Positions 1 through 8,814 are shown, counted from the first letter of the stretch. The stretch: DNA of 64,000 bases from Streptomyces sp. STR69 (GCF_024519455.1 NZ_JALJRY010000002.1:1-64000), one strand, 5' to 3'. The notes: generated by a model not told the origin, from the sequence alone. Made by a program: numbers and translations.

Positions 1-163
1 TGACGATGGAGTCCTTGCCGCCGGAGAAGAGGATCACCGGCCGCTCGAACTCACCGGCCACCTCACGGAAGATGTGCACCGCCTCGGACTCAAGAGCGTC
101 CAGGTGTGAGAGGGCGTACGGCGTGTCCGTACCGTCCTCGGCCTTGGCGACGGTCGCCGTCAT
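1..163 (-). CDS. cysD: Sulfate adenylyltransferase subunit 2 (CysD), cut by window edge
   Basis: N-terminal 54 codons of the ATP-sulfurylase catalytic subunit, which with the GTPase CysN converts sulfate and ATP to adenosine 5'-phosphosulfate (APS). The visible part contains the family's [16 protein letters not shown] helix and the PP-loop nucleotide motif SGGKDS that binds ATP. The ATG at 163 overlaps the TGA of cysC (ATGA), so the two are translationally coupled. The 3' end lies outside the window; cysN is expected next. Identification is firm despite the truncation because the PP-loop and preceding helix are near-invariant in CysD. Confidence 0.93.
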   Translation of the reverse strand, partial: MTATVAKAEDGTDTPYALSHLDALESEAVHIFREVAGEFERPVILFSGGKDSIV

Positions 164-723
164 GCCAGTCCCCTCTCGGTGAGCAGCGCGTGGAGTGCCG
201 CTGCCGACTCCTGCACGGTCTGGTGCTGCGACTCGATCCGCAGGTCCGGCGACTCGGGCTCCTCGTACGGGTCGTCGACCCCGGTGAGCCCGGTCAGTTC
301 ACCGGCGGCCTGCTTGGCGTAGAGCCCCTTCACATCGCGTACGGAGCACACGTCGACCGGGGTCGCCACATGCACCTCGATATAGGCGGCGCCGCTCTCC
401 TGGTGCCGCTTGCGGACGGCCTCGCGGCTGTCGGAGTACGGCGCGATGACCGGGACGAGCGCCTTGACGCCGTTGCGGGCGAGCAGTTCGGCGAGGAAGC
501 CGATGCGCTGCACGTTGGTGTGCCGGTCCTCGCGGGAGAAACCGAGGCCCGCTGAGATGAACTCGCGGATCTCGTCGCCGTCGAGCACCTCGACGAGGTG
601 GCCCTCCTCGCGCAGCCGGCCTGCCAGCTCGTACGCGATGGTGGTCTTGCCGGCACTCGGCAGACCCGTGAGCCAGACGGTGGCTCCGGTCGTCACGTGC
701 GACTCCTTCTCGGTGATGGTCAT
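160..723 (-). CDS. cysC: Adenylylsulfate kinase (APS kinase)
   Basis: 187 residues, normal for the family. It phosphorylates APS to PAPS. The P-loop is at residues 20-27 (GLPSAGKT), followed by LDGDEIRE and the [16 protein letters not shown] substrate-binding stretch typical of APS kinases. The ATG at 723 overlaps the cysH stop, and its own TGA overlaps the cysD ATG, so it sits mid-operon. With an iron-sulfur APS reductase encoded next door, the kinase is probably not essential for cysteine synthesis here; PAPS may instead feed sulfotransferases or storage (inference). Confidence 0.95.
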   Translation of the reverse strand: MTITEKESHVTTGATVWLTGLPSAGKTTIAYELAGRLREEGHLVEVLDGDEIREFISAGLGFSREDRHTNVQRIGFLAELLARNGVKALVPVIAPYSDSREAVRKRHQESGAAYIEVHVATPVDVCSVRDVKGLYAKQAAGELTGLTGVDDPYEEPESPDLRIESQHQTVQESAAALHALLTERGLA

Positions 724-1430
724 TCGTGCAGCCCGCACTCGGTCTTGCCGCGCCCCGCCCAGCGGCCGGCGCGCGCGTCCTCGCCGGCCAGGACCCGGCG
801 GGTGCAGGGGGCGCAGCCGACGGACGCGTAGCCGTCCATCAGCAACGGGTTGGTGAGGACGCCATGTTCGGCCACATAGGCGTCCACGTCGTCCTGGGTC
901 CAGCGGGCGATGGGGGAGACCTTGACCTTCTGGCGCTTCTCGTCCCAGCCGACGACCGGGGTGCCCGCCCGGGTCGGGGACTCGTCGCGGCGCAGCCCGG
1001 TCGCCCAGGCCGCGTACTTGGTGAGGCCCTGCTCCAGCGGCTGGACCTTGCGCAGCTTGCAGCACAGGTCCGGGTCGCGGTCGTGGAGTCGGGGGCCGTA
1101 CTCGGCGTCCTGCTCGGCGACGGTCTGGCGCGGGGTGAGCGTGATGACGTTGACGTTCATCACGGCCTCGACCGCGTCCCGGGTGCCGATGGTCTCGGGG
1201 AAGTGGTAGCCGGTGTCGAGGAACACCACGTCGACGCCGGGCATCGCGCGGGAGGCGAGGTGGGCCACCACCGCGTCCTCCATCGAGGAGGTCACACAGA
1301 ACTGCTTGCCGAAGGTCCGAGCCGCCCACTGGAGGATCTCCAGCGCGGAGGCGTCCTCCAGGTCGCGGCCCGCCTGCTCGGCCAGGGCTTTCAAGTCGTC
1401 GGTCGGGCGCGCTTTCTGAGTCGTCGTCAT
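720..1430 (-). CDS. cysH: Phosphoadenylyl/adenylylsulfate reductase (CysH, 4Fe-4S APS-reductase type)
   Basis: 236 residues. Reduces activated sulfate to sulfite using thioredoxin. The PP-loop region SSMEDAVVAHL is at about 48-58. Cys123-Cys124 and Cys206-x2-Cys209 are the paired ligands that mark the [4Fe-4S] cluster form, which prefers APS over PAPS. The C-terminal ECGLHE carries the catalytic Cys232. The ATG at 1430 was chosen over upstream in-frame codons because it overlaps the TGA of the preceding small gene (ATGA) and the family begins here. Its 3' end overlaps cysC. Confidence 0.95.
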   Translation of the reverse strand: MTTTQKARPTDDLKALAEQAGRDLEDASALEILQWAARTFGKQFCVTSSMEDAVVAHLASRAMPGVDVVFLDTGYHFPETIGTRDAVEAVMNVNVITLTPRQTVAEQDAEYGPRLHDRDPDLCCKLRKVQPLEQGLTKYAAWATGLRRDESPTRAGTPVVGWDEKRQKVKVSPIARWTQDDVDAYVAEHGVLTNPLLMDGYASVGCAPCTRRVLAGEDARAGRWAGRGKTECGLHE

Positions 1431-1606
1431 ATCGTGTCTCCCCCTGCGTCGGTCTGCTGGAGACCCCGGGCGAGGAGCCCGAGGAACTTCAGCTGAAAGG
1501 CCCGATTGCATGCCGCGCATTCCCATGCGCCATGGCCCTGCTCGTTGGGACGCAGGTCCTCGTCACCGCAGTAGGGGCAGTAGAAGGGGGCAGCCCGCTC
1601 GCTCAC
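1427..1606 (-). CDS. Small double-CxxC zinc-ribbon protein of the cys operon
   Basis: A 59-residue protein starting at GTG 1606. It shows CPYC at residues 10-13 and CAAC at 30-33, spacing typical of a zinc ribbon, then a hydrophobic helix (FQLKFLGLLARGL). The start overlaps the sulfite-reductase stop (GTGA) and the stop overlaps the cysH ATG (ATGA), so it is coupled on both sides. A homologue of this size is, from memory, present at the same place in the S. coelicolor cys cluster. Function is unknown; a role in metal or Fe-S handling for CysH or the sulfite reductase is a guess from position. Confidence 0.85.
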   Translation of the reverse strand: MSERAAPFYCPYCGDEDLRPNEQGHGAWECAACNRAFQLKFLGLLARGLQQTDAGGDTI

Positions 1607-3300
1607 GACAGTGACTCCTCGCTGGCGCGCGTCGCCCAGGCGGCGAAGCGCTCGCCGTCCTCGCGCTCCTGCTGGAACCGGGTGAGGACCCGCTCGACGT
1701 AGTCGGGCAGTTCCTCCGAAGTGACCTTCAGGCCGCGGACCTTGCGGCCGAAGCTGGCCTCCAGACCGAGGGCGCCGCCGAGGTGCACCTGGAAGCCCTC
1801 GACCTGCTCGCCCTTGTCGTCGAGGACCAACTGGCCCTTGAGACCGATGTCCGCGACCTGGATACGGGCGCAGGCGTTCGGGCAGCCGTTGATGTTGATG
1901 GTGATCGGCTCGTCGAACTCCGGGATACGGCGCTCCAGTTCGTCGATGAGCGTGATGCCTCGCTGCTTGGTCTCGACGATCGCGAGCTTGCAGTACTCGA
2001 TGCCGGTGCAGGCCATGGTGCCGCGCCGGAAGGGCGAGGGCTTGGCCGTGAGGCCGAGGGCTTCGAGGCCCTCCACCAGTGAGTCGATCCGGTCTTCCGC
2101 CACGTCGAGCACGATCATCTTCTGCTCGACCGTCGTGCGCAGCCGGCCCGAGCCGTGCGCCTGCGCCAGCTCGGCGATCTTCGTGAGCGTGGTGCCGTCG
2201 ACGCGGCCGACACGCGGCGCGAAACCGACGTAGAACAGGCCGTCCTGCTGGCGGTGGACGCCGACGTGGTCGCGCCAGCGCTGGACCGGCTGCGCGGGGG
2301 CGGGGCCGTCGACGAGCTTGCGCTTGAGGTACTCGTCCTCCAGGACCTGGCGGAACTTCTCCTGGCCCCAGTCCGCGACGAGGAACTTCAGGCGGGCGCG
2401 GGTGCGCAGCCGCCGGTAGCCGTAGTCGCGGAAGATGCCGATCACGCCCGCCCAGACGTCCGGGACCTCGTCCAGCGGGACCCAGGCGCCGAGCCGGACG
2501 CCGATCTTCGGGTTGGTGGACAGGCCGCCGCCGACCCACAGGTCGAAACCGGGGCCGTGTTCGGGGTGGTTGACGCCGACGAACGCGATGTCGTTGATCT
2601 CGTGCGCGACGTCGAGGAGCGGGGAACCCGAGATCGCCGTCTTGAACTTGCGCGGCAGGTTGGAGAATTCCTTGGTGCCGATGTACAGGCGGTGGATCTC
2701 GTCGATCGCCGACGTGCCGTCGATGATCTCGTCCTCGGCGATGCCGGCGACCGGGGAGCCGAGGATGGTGCGGGGCGTGTCGCCGCAGGCCTCGGTGGTG
2801 GAGAGACCGACCGCCTCCAGGCGGTTCCAGATCTCGGGCACGTCCTCGATGCGGATCCAGTGGTACTGCACGTTCTGCCGGTCGGTGAGGTCGGCCGTGC
2901 CGCGCGCGAACTCCTGCGAGATCTCGCCGATCACCCGGAGCTGGTCCGTGGTGAGCCGGCCGCCGTCGATGCGGACGCGCAGCATGAAGTACTTGTCGTC
3001 CAGCTCCTCCGGCTCCAGGATCGCGGTCTTGCCGCCGTCGATCCCGGGCTTGCGCTGGGTGTACAGCCCCCACCAGCGCATACGGCCGCGCAGGTCGTTC
3101 GGGTCGATGGAATCGAAGCCGCGCTTGGAGTAGATCGTCTCAATGCGTGTCCGCACATTGAGACCGTCGTCGTCCTTCTTGAACTGCTCGTTCCCGTTGA
3201 GCGGGGTGAAGTGTCCGGCTGCCCACTGACCCTCACCGCGGTGACGGCTCACCTTGCGGCGGGGCGCTGCGGATGCAGGGTTCTCGGGGGTGGCGGCCAT
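1603..3300 (-). CDS. sir: Ferredoxin-type sulfite reductase (nitrite/sulfite reductase family)
   Basis: 565 residues, the usual length of the monomeric siroheme/[4Fe-4S] enzymes. It reduces sulfite to sulfide with six electrons, most likely from ferredoxin. Cluster ligands are visible as C431-x5-C437 (ACTGIEYC) and C473-x3-C477 (NGCPNAC). The N-terminal half carries the NVQYHWIRIEDVP ferredoxin-binding-repeat region. Nitrite reductase is the alternative, but the surrounding cys genes decide for sulfite. It is the first large gene of the operon; the leader peptide and paired inverted repeats upstream probably control it. Confidence 0.93.
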   Translation of the reverse strand: MAATPENPASAAPRRKVSRHRGEGQWAAGHFTPLNGNEQFKKDDDGLNVRTRIETIYSKRGFDSIDPNDLRGRMRWWGLYTQRKPGIDGGKTAILEPEELDDKYFMLRVRIDGGRLTTDQLRVIGEISQEFARGTADLTDRQNVQYHWIRIEDVPEIWNRLEAVGLSTTEACGDTPRTILGSPVAGIAEDEIIDGTSAIDEIHRLYIGTKEFSNLPRKFKTAISGSPLLDVAHEINDIAFVGVNHPEHGPGFDLWVGGGLSTNPKIGVRLGAWVPLDEVPDVWAGVIGIFRDYGYRRLRTRARLKFLVADWGQEKFRQVLEDEYLKRKLVDGPAPAQPVQRWRDHVGVHRQQDGLFYVGFAPRVGRVDGTTLTKIAELAQAHGSGRLRTTVEQKMIVLDVAEDRIDSLVEGLEALGLTAKPSPFRRGTMACTGIEYCKLAIVETKQRGITLIDELERRIPEFDEPITININGCPNACARIQVADIGLKGQLVLDDKGEQVEGFQVHLGGALGLEASFGRKVRGLKVTSEELPDYVERVLTRFQQEREDGERFAAWATRASEESLS

Positions 3301-3426
3301 GGTTCTACGTCCTCCGGGACAGGCGGGTGATCGGCTCTGACCTGCGCGTACGGGCGCATGCGGGCATACGTGCGCGTCTTTGCGCAGGGTGGGGCAGATA
3401 CGGGAATTCCGGGGGCTGCGGCTCGG

Positions 3427-3510
3427 CTAGCCCGCCGGACAGATGGCGCTGGACATGCGGCCGAGGTCGACGTGCCGCCGACTCACCAAGGCAATCCCAG
3501 TTCCAGACAT
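3427..3510 (-). CDS. 27-residue leader peptide upstream of the sulfite reductase gene
   Basis: A short frame from ATG 3510 to TAG at 3427 encodes a peptide beginning MSGTGIALVSRRHVDLGR and ending in SSAICPAG. The VSRRHVDL core with a Cys four residues before the C-terminus is the pattern of the actinobacterial leader peptides annotated ahead of sulfur-assimilation and related operons. No Shine-Dalgarno precedes the ATG, so translation may be leaderless. It ends 126 bp before the sulfite reductase start. Likely role (inference): a cis-acting sensor of cysteine or translation state. Confidence 0.8.
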   Translation of the reverse strand: MSGTGIALVSRRHVDLGRMSSAICPAG

Positions 3511-3532
3511 GACGGAAGCGTGTCACGGCGAT

Positions 3533-3566
3533 CTGGACACAGTCCAGCTTCGTCCGCCATGCGGAC
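3533..3566. promoter_or_regulatory. Two adjacent 6-3-6 inverted repeats upstream of the cys leader peptide
   Basis: CTGGAC-ACA-GTCCAG (3533-3547) and GTCCGC-CAT-GCGGAC (3552-3566) are both perfect and share a GGAC/GTCC core. They lie 23-56 bp upstream of the leader-peptide ATG, where a promoter or operator is expected. The remainder of the 3301-3637 gap shows no other gene. The binding factor is not identifiable from sequence alone. Confidence 0.5.
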
Positions 3567-3637
3567 ACCCTGGTCCCGATATGTGAGACGAGGGTGTCGT
3601 CAGTCACATGACGTGCGCGCGGTCTTGTCGGCGCAGG

Positions 3638-4210
3638 TCAGACCGAGTAGGCCCCGGGCCACGGGCCCGGTGTGGTCACCAGCGTCACCTCCTCGACCTG
3701 CGTGTCGAAGAGCTTGAAGCCCCGGCGCTGGTAGTTGTCCATCGCGTGCACCCCGTCCAGGCTGCAGGTATGCACCCACACCCGGCGGGTCGGCGCCTGC
3801 CCCGGCCAGCGGTCCGCGAGGTCCCAGGCGCGGGCGGTGCCGTAGGAGAGGAGGTGGCCGCCGAGGCGTCGGCCGCGGAAGGCGGGGATCAGTCCGAAGT
3901 AGGCGATCTCGACGACGCCGTCCTCGTGCGCGGCCAGTTCTATGTACCCGGCGGGGGTGCCCCGGTCGTACACGACCCAGGTCTCCGTGCCCGGCCGGTC
4001 CAGGTACTCCTGCCACTGTGCGAACGTCCAGCCGAGCCGGTCGATCCAGAGGATGTCCCCGCCCACGGACGCGTACAGAAAGCGGCTGAACTCGGGGGAG
4101 GGCACCTCGGCGCGGACGATCCGCACGTCTCCGTCCGGCTTGACGGCCGGGAGGAGGTCGCGCGGGTCGGTCTGCTCCAGGGACCAGGTGGTCACGGGGG
4201 TGTTCGTCAT
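3638..4210 (-). CDS. GNAT-family N-acetyltransferase
   Basis: 190 residues. A single GNAT fold: a strand ending WVVYDRGTPAGYIEL (about 78-92), a central EIAYFGLIPAFRGRRLGGHLL (about 101-121) with the acetyl-CoA-binding RGRRLGG loop, and the C-terminal YQRRGFKLFDT motif near the end. Transfers an acetyl group from acetyl-CoA to an unknown amine. It lies upstream of the cys operon in the same orientation, separated by 337 bp with its own control region, so it is probably not part of that operon. Confidence 0.85.
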   Translation of the reverse strand: MTNTPVTTWSLEQTDPRDLLPAVKPDGDVRIVRAEVPSPEFSRFLYASVGGDILWIDRLGWTFAQWQEYLDRPGTETWVVYDRGTPAGYIELAAHEDGVVEIAYFGLIPAFRGRRLGGHLLSYGTARAWDLADRWPGQAPTRRVWVHTCSLDGVHAMDNYQRRGFKLFDTQVEEVTLVTTPGPWPGAYSV

Positions 4211-4255
4211 GCCCGTCAGCGAATCATCCGGCCGGGGGATCTGTCGATCAGCGGA

Positions 4256-5515
4256 TCAATCGAGGGAGCTGTCGATCGAGGTCAGCGGCAGCGCGAACAG
4301 CATCCGGCCGGACACCGACCAGACCTCGCCCGTTTCCTGCCAGTACGAGAGGGAGTCGGTCTGCGCGCTCCAGCACTGGTGCGTCTCGTCGGCCCCGCAC
4401 TCGGTGGCCCGCGCGTCCTTCGCGTCCTGCCGCCACAGCGAGCCGTGTCCGCTCTGCTCCCCGGCCGCGCCGCCCAGGTACCAGGAGGCACCGTTCGCGA
4501 GCACGCCCCCGACGCCGGTGACCTTCGTCGCGTACGCCTCCTCGGGCACCGCGTGTCCTGCCGAGTCGGTGGCGAGCAGCCCCGGCCGCGCCGGGTCCAG
4601 GCTGAACGGGTAACGCCACAGATGCTTCCCACCGCCGGCGACCAGACTGTCCGGCACCGTGCTGCGGTCCAGCGAGAGACCGACCGGGCCCGTGGCGGAG
4701 CTGTCACCCGTCAGCCGGTACGACCCGATCGCGGGCAGCACATACCGGTACCCGGCGGCCGACCAGCCCTCGCGCACCCGGCCGACCGCGGAGGCCGTCA
4801 CCGTGGCGCGCTGGATGCGGTTCATGTCGTACACGTACAGGGCGTCGCGGGTCCCGCTGGTGGTGGTGACCAGCAGCTTGTCCTGGTACCAGACCATCCC
4901 GGAGACCTTGGAGACGAGGCCGCGGTAGTCGCGCCCGCCGTCGGTCGGTACGGCGAGGAGGGCCCAGGTGTAGGTGAGCCGGCCGGGGTCGTCGGCGTTC
5001 ACGAAGGCGACCTTGGCCAGGCCGCCGCTGTTCGCACTCCAGCCGGAGAGGATCACCCGGTTCGAGCCCCACCAGCCGTCCTCGTCGGCGTCGCCCGAGG
5101 TCGTCACCGAGCGCGGGGTCCACGCCGGGTCGGCCGCGTCGCCGCTGTCCCAGCAGTACGCGCGGGTGGCCGCCGGTTCGACGGGCAGCGCCGCCTTCTC
5201 GTCCGTCGTGCAGTCGGCGGCGTCACGGAGTGTGTGGTCGGCGCTCTTCAACACGGTGTCGACGCCCACCGGACGCCCCATCGCGGTGCTGAGCCGGTCC
5301 AGCGACCGCTGCGGCTCCAGACTCTCCCGCAGCTCCAACTTCCCCAGTTCGGAAGCCGAGGTGAGCGGCTTCAGCGCCCCGGGATCGGAACTCACCGTCG
5401 CCTGCGAGGCACTGATCATCGTCGCGGCGGCGGTGAGGCCGAGCGCGGCCCCGGCCAGCGCCGCACGCAGTGCCCTGCCCCGCTTGCGCCGGCGATGTCG
5501 CCCACGTGCACCCAT
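4256..5515 (-). CDS. Secreted protein of unknown function
   Basis: 419 residues from ATG 5515, preceded by GGGAGGA. The N-terminus is strongly basic (RGRHRRRKRGR) followed by a hydrophobic core (about residues 14-36) ending in SASQA, so it is exported. The mature region has several cysteines (DCTTDE, AYCWDSG, TECGADETHQCW) likely to form disulfides, and repeated segments such as MVWYQDKLLVTTTSG and RDALYVYDMN that look like beta-propeller blades. No family was recognised. A more upstream start would add a long non-hydrophobic extension before the signal peptide and was rejected. Confidence 0.8.
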   Translation of the reverse strand: MGARGRHRRRKRGRALRAALAGAALGLTAAATMISASQATVSSDPGALKPLTSASELGKLELRESLEPQRSLDRLSTAMGRPVGVDTVLKSADHTLRDAADCTTDEKAALPVEPAATRAYCWDSGDAADPAWTPRSVTTSGDADEDGWWGSNRVILSGWSANSGGLAKVAFVNADDPGRLTYTWALLAVPTDGGRDYRGLVSKVSGMVWYQDKLLVTTTSGTRDALYVYDMNRIQRATVTASAVGRVREGWSAAGYRYVLPAIGSYRLTGDSSATGPVGLSLDRSTVPDSLVAGGGKHLWRYPFSLDPARPGLLATDSAGHAVPEEAYATKVTGVGGVLANGASWYLGGAAGEQSGHGSLWRQDAKDARATECGADETHQCWSAQTDSLSYWQETGEVWSVSGRMLFALPLTSIDSSLD

Positions 5516-5684
5516 AAGTGTCCTCCCGGAGCGAGCCAACTGCGCCTGGTGATCCGTGCGTTGACCAGGGAGCAGGTGGGGTGGCCCGTAGAGGGATGCT
5601 ACGGCAGTCAAGGCCGCCCCATGGGCAAGACCCTGCAATTATGCGGAAGATGCCGCCCGACGTGTCTTTTGCGCCACCTGTCCG

Positions 5685-6974
5685 CTACGGCGTCGGGACC
5701 GGCTTCCGCCCCTTGGTCACCGCCGGTGCCGTCGAATACGGCAGCAACTCCCGCGGGTCGTCCGGCAGCACCACCTCGACCTCCGCGTCCTCGCAGAAGC
5801 GGTACGGCCGGTGCTCCAGGAACGCCCCGAGATAGCGCCGTACCCGGGACATCTCGGCGCGTACGGTCACCGTGCGGCCCGGGTCGCCGAACATGTCCTC
5901 GGCCAGGCCCGCCGCGCTGCGACCGGTGCGGTGCAGGGCCAGGAGGTAGAGCAACTCGGCGTGCCTGGGGCTGAGTTCATGGGTCCAGGAGCCTGTGCAG
6001 CCGGACACCGTCACCGACCAGCGCCGTGGCAGCGCGAGATCCAGGACGATCCGGGTGGCGGCGCGCGGCCCCGGTTCGTCGCTGGCCCGGACCAACCAGC
6101 CCCCGGCCAGCGGCTCCAGCGAGCACAGCCCGAGCGAGGGCAGCCAACGACGGCCGGCCGAGGGCGACTTGGGCAACGCGATCCGCTTCACATACGGCAT
6201 TCCGGTGACCGCGGCGGTCCAGCCGTCCCGGTCCACCACCAGCGCCCGCCCGCCGAGCCGGGGCAGGATCGGCGCCGCCACCGCGCGCAGCCGCTCCAGC
6301 GAGGTCATGTGCAGCTCACGCAGCCGCGCCTCGGCGAGTTTCGCCACCGAGTCGACCCAGGCGAGGGTCGCCGGGTGCATGGTCTCCAGCGGACCGCTGA
6401 CATCGACGACACCGATCAGCCGGCCGTCCCTGGGGTCGGTGATCGGGGCGCCCGCACAGGTGAACGCGGTCAGCGCGCGGGAGAGATGCTCGGCGGCGAA
6501 GACCTGCACGGGCCGCCGTACGACCGCCGGGGTGCCCACGCCGTTCGGGCCGATGACGTCCTCGCGCCAGTCAGTGCCGACCTCGATGCCGACCTCGTCG
6601 GCCTTGCGCAGCACGGCCGCACTGCCCTCGCGCCACAGCGCCCGGCCCTCGTCGTCCGCGATCAGCACGATGTGGTGGGCGGCGTCCGCGACCGACACCA
6701 GGCCCTCCCGCAGCACCGGCAGGACGTGCCGCAACGGGCTTGCGCCGCGCCGCCGTTCGACCTCCTCGCGGGAGAGCAGTCCGGTGCGCAGATCGTGGTC
6801 GGGGTGGGTCCCGCCGCGTAACGCGCGCTCCCAGGACTCCTCGATCACCGGGCGCGGAGCGGTGCGGGCGCGCTGCCCCGAGAGCGTGGTGTGCCGGGCG
6901 TCGCTGAGCATCCGTGCCGTCCGCGCCGCGTCGACGGTGGCGTGCTGTGTTGGGGCGGCCGGCGGGTTCACCAT
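5685..6974 (-). CDS. GAF-domain transcriptional regulator
   Basis: 429 residues. The N-terminal half resembles the sensor part of AcoR-type regulators: ESWERAL, then a GAF domain at about 70-220 (HHIVLIADDEGRALW ... GPNGVGTPAVVRRPVQVFAAEHL ... CAGAPITDP). There is no AAA+ sigma-54 domain. The C-terminus instead carries a winged-helix-like segment at about 335-400 (ELSPRHAELLYLLALH ... TVRAEMSRVRRYLG). Such regulators in actinomycetes often control aldehyde or alcohol dehydrogenases (family knowledge), but no such gene is adjacent. It is transcribed separately from the AidB-like gene upstream, behind a hairpin terminator. Confidence 0.85.
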   Translation of the reverse strand: MVNPPAAPTQHATVDAARTARMLSDARHTTLSGQRARTAPRPVIEESWERALRGGTHPDHDLRTGLLSREEVERRRGASPLRHVLPVLREGLVSVADAAHHIVLIADDEGRALWREGSAAVLRKADEVGIEVGTDWREDVIGPNGVGTPAVVRRPVQVFAAEHLSRALTAFTCAGAPITDPRDGRLIGVVDVSGPLETMHPATLAWVDSVAKLAEARLRELHMTSLERLRAVAAPILPRLGGRALVVDRDGWTAAVTGMPYVKRIALPKSPSAGRRWLPSLGLCSLEPLAGGWLVRASDEPGPRAATRIVLDLALPRRWSVTVSGCTGSWTHELSPRHAELLYLLALHRTGRSAAGLAEDMFGDPGRTVTVRAEMSRVRRYLGAFLEHRPYRFCEDAEVEVVLPDDPRELLPYSTAPAVTKGRKPVPTP

Positions 6975-7126
6975 GGGTCCTTCTCTCCGGTCCCGTATCG
7001 ACTGTTGTTCTCATAGTGCCGCCCCGCGGTGACGGAGGGAGACACTCCGAACACAGTGGCCACCAAGTTGCAACCCTCTGCAACCCTGGTGAACGGTCGT
7101 ACGGTGTCTGAAACTTGTCCCACGCT

Positions 7127-7164
7127 GCGAGGGTGGTGCCGTGTCGGCGCAGCACCACCCTCGC
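7127..7164 (-). terminator. Hairpin terminator after the AidB-like gene
   Basis: A 13-bp perfect stem (GCGAGGGTGGTGC with GCACCACCCTCGC) around a 12-nt loop, 16 bp past the stop of the acyl-CoA dehydrogenase gene. There is no U-tract, as is common in Streptomyces. It separates that gene from the GAF regulator downstream. Confidence 0.7.
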
Positions 7165-7179
7165 GTTGCGCAGGTATGC

Positions 7180-8814
7180 TCAGGCCGTCGGCCGGGCGCG
7201 TTCCACGATCGACGTCAGGTCCAGGCTCGGCGGCAGGGTGCCGAAGGTGGCACCCCAGTCGCCGCCCAGCCGGGAGGCGCAGAACGCGTCGGCGACCTCC
7301 GGCGGCGCGTGCTGGACGAGCAGCGCCCCCTGGAGTACGAGGGCGATCCGCTCGACCAGGCGCCGGGCGCGGCCCTCGATGCCGTCCAGGTCGGCGAGTT
7401 CGACGAGCAGGTTCTTCATCGCGCCGTCCAGCCGGTGATCGGCGCCGCGCACCCGGCCGACCTCGACCAGGAACGCGTTCAGCGCCTGCGGCTCGCGCTG
7501 CAACGCCCGCAGTACGTCGAGGGCCTGGATGTTCCCGGCGCCCTCCCAGACCGAGTTGAGCGGTGACTCCCGTACCAGGCGCGGCAGTCCGGACTCCTCC
7601 ACGTAGCCGTTGCCGCCCAGGCACTCGGCGGCCTCGACCGCGACCGTCGAACAGCGCTTGGTCACCCAGTACTTGGCGGCCGGCACCGCCAACCGCAGGA
7701 ACGCCAGCTCCTGTTCACCGCCGTCGTCGTATGCGGCGGCGAGTCGGAGCCCGAGCGTGGTCGCGGCCTCCGACTCCAGGGCGAGGTCGGCCAGGACGTT
7801 GCGCATCAGCGGCTTGTCGAGGAGCCTGCCGCCGAACGCCTCGCGGTGGGTGGCGTGGTGGACGGCCTGGGCGACGGCCTGCCGCATCAGACCGGCCGAG
7901 CCGAGCACACAGTCGAGCCGGGTCGCCGCGACCATTCCGATGATGGTCCGCACCCCGTCCCCCTCGTCCCCGACCCGGCGCGCCCAGGTCCCGTCGAACT
8001 CGACCTCGGCGGAGGCGTTCGACCGGTTGCCCAGCTTGTCCTTGAGGCGCTGGAGCAGGAACACGTTGCGGGTGCCGTCCGCCAGCACCCGGGGCACCAG
8101 GAAGCAGGTGAGCCCGCCGGGCGACTGCGCCAGCACGAGGAAACCGTCGGACATGGGCGCCGAGCAGAACCACTTGTGGCCGGTCAGCTCGTACGTCCCG
8201 TCCTCTGCGAGAGGTCGCGCCTCCGTCGTGTTGGCGCGGACGTCGCTGCCGCCCTGCTTCTCCGTCATGCCCATCCCGAAGACCGCCCCGGCCTTGAGGT
8301 GGGCGGGCCGCAGCTCACGGTCGTAGACCATGGACGTCAGCCTGGGCTCCCACTCGGCGGCGAGCGCGGGGTCGGCGCGCAGGGCGGGCACCGCCGCGTG
8401 GGTCATGGACAGGGGGCAGCCGTTGCCGGCCTCGACCTGTGTCCAGACCAGGAAACCGGCGGCCCGCCGCACATGCCCGGCGGGGCGGTTCCAGGCCGCG
8501 GTCAGTCCCGCCGCCACGCCCTTGCCGAGCAGCCGGTGCCAGGCCGGATGGAACTCGACCTCGTCGATCCGGTTGCCGAAACGGTCGTGGGTGCGCAGGC
8601 CCGGGGGGTTGTCGTTGGCCTGCGCACCCCACTCCTGCACCTGGGCCGAGCCGGCGGCCCGGCCCAGGGCGGAGAGGTCGTCCCGTACCTCGGTGAGGAG
8701 TCCGGGCGGCGTGTGCCGCTCGACCGCGGCCGTCAGGACGTGGTCGGCGGTGAAGACGTCGTATCCGACCAGCCGGGGAGGCTGGTTCGTCACGGTGTGG
8801 GTGGTGCGTGCCAT
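7180..8814 (-). CDS. AidB-like acyl-CoA dehydrogenase
   Basis: 544 residues, longer than classical acyl-CoA dehydrogenases (about 380-400) and right for the AidB/IBR10 group. FAD-binding signatures are present: GMGMTEKQGGSDVRANTT, LTGHKWFCSAPMSDGF, and QALDVLRAL near the end. The N-terminal NQPPRLVGYDVFTADHVL is typical of AidB proteins. AidB of E. coli belongs to the adaptive response to DNA alkylation, but enzymatic activity and substrate here are unknown. A perfect hairpin follows the stop. Confidence 0.9.
   Translation of the reverse strand: MARTTHTVTNQPPRLVGYDVFTADHVLTAAVERHTPPGLLTEVRDDLSALGRAAGSAQVQEWGAQANDNPPGLRTHDRFGNRIDEVEFHPAWHRLLGKGVAAGLTAAWNRPAGHVRRAAGFLVWTQVEAGNGCPLSMTHAAVPALRADPALAAEWEPRLTSMVYDRELRPAHLKAGAVFGMGMTEKQGGSDVRANTTEARPLAEDGTYELTGHKWFCSAPMSDGFLVLAQSPGGLTCFLVPRVLADGTRNVFLLQRLKDKLGNRSNASAEVEFDGTWARRVGDEGDGVRTIIGMVAATRLDCVLGSAGLMRQAVAQAVHHATHREAFGGRLLDKPLMRNVLADLALESEAATTLGLRLAAAYDDGGEQELAFLRLAVPAAKYWVTKRCSTVAVEAAECLGGNGYVEESGLPRLVRESPLNSVWEGAGNIQALDVLRALQREPQALNAFLVEVGRVRGADHRLDGAMKNLLVELADLDGIEGRARRLVERIALVLQGALLVQHAPPEVADAFCASRLGGDWGATFGTLPPSLDLTSIVERARPTA

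Noticed and set aside
3608..5974. A 788-codon plus-strand open frame over the GNAT and secreted-protein genes
   Set aside because: A shadow of the two minus-strand genes; no plausible start or domain.
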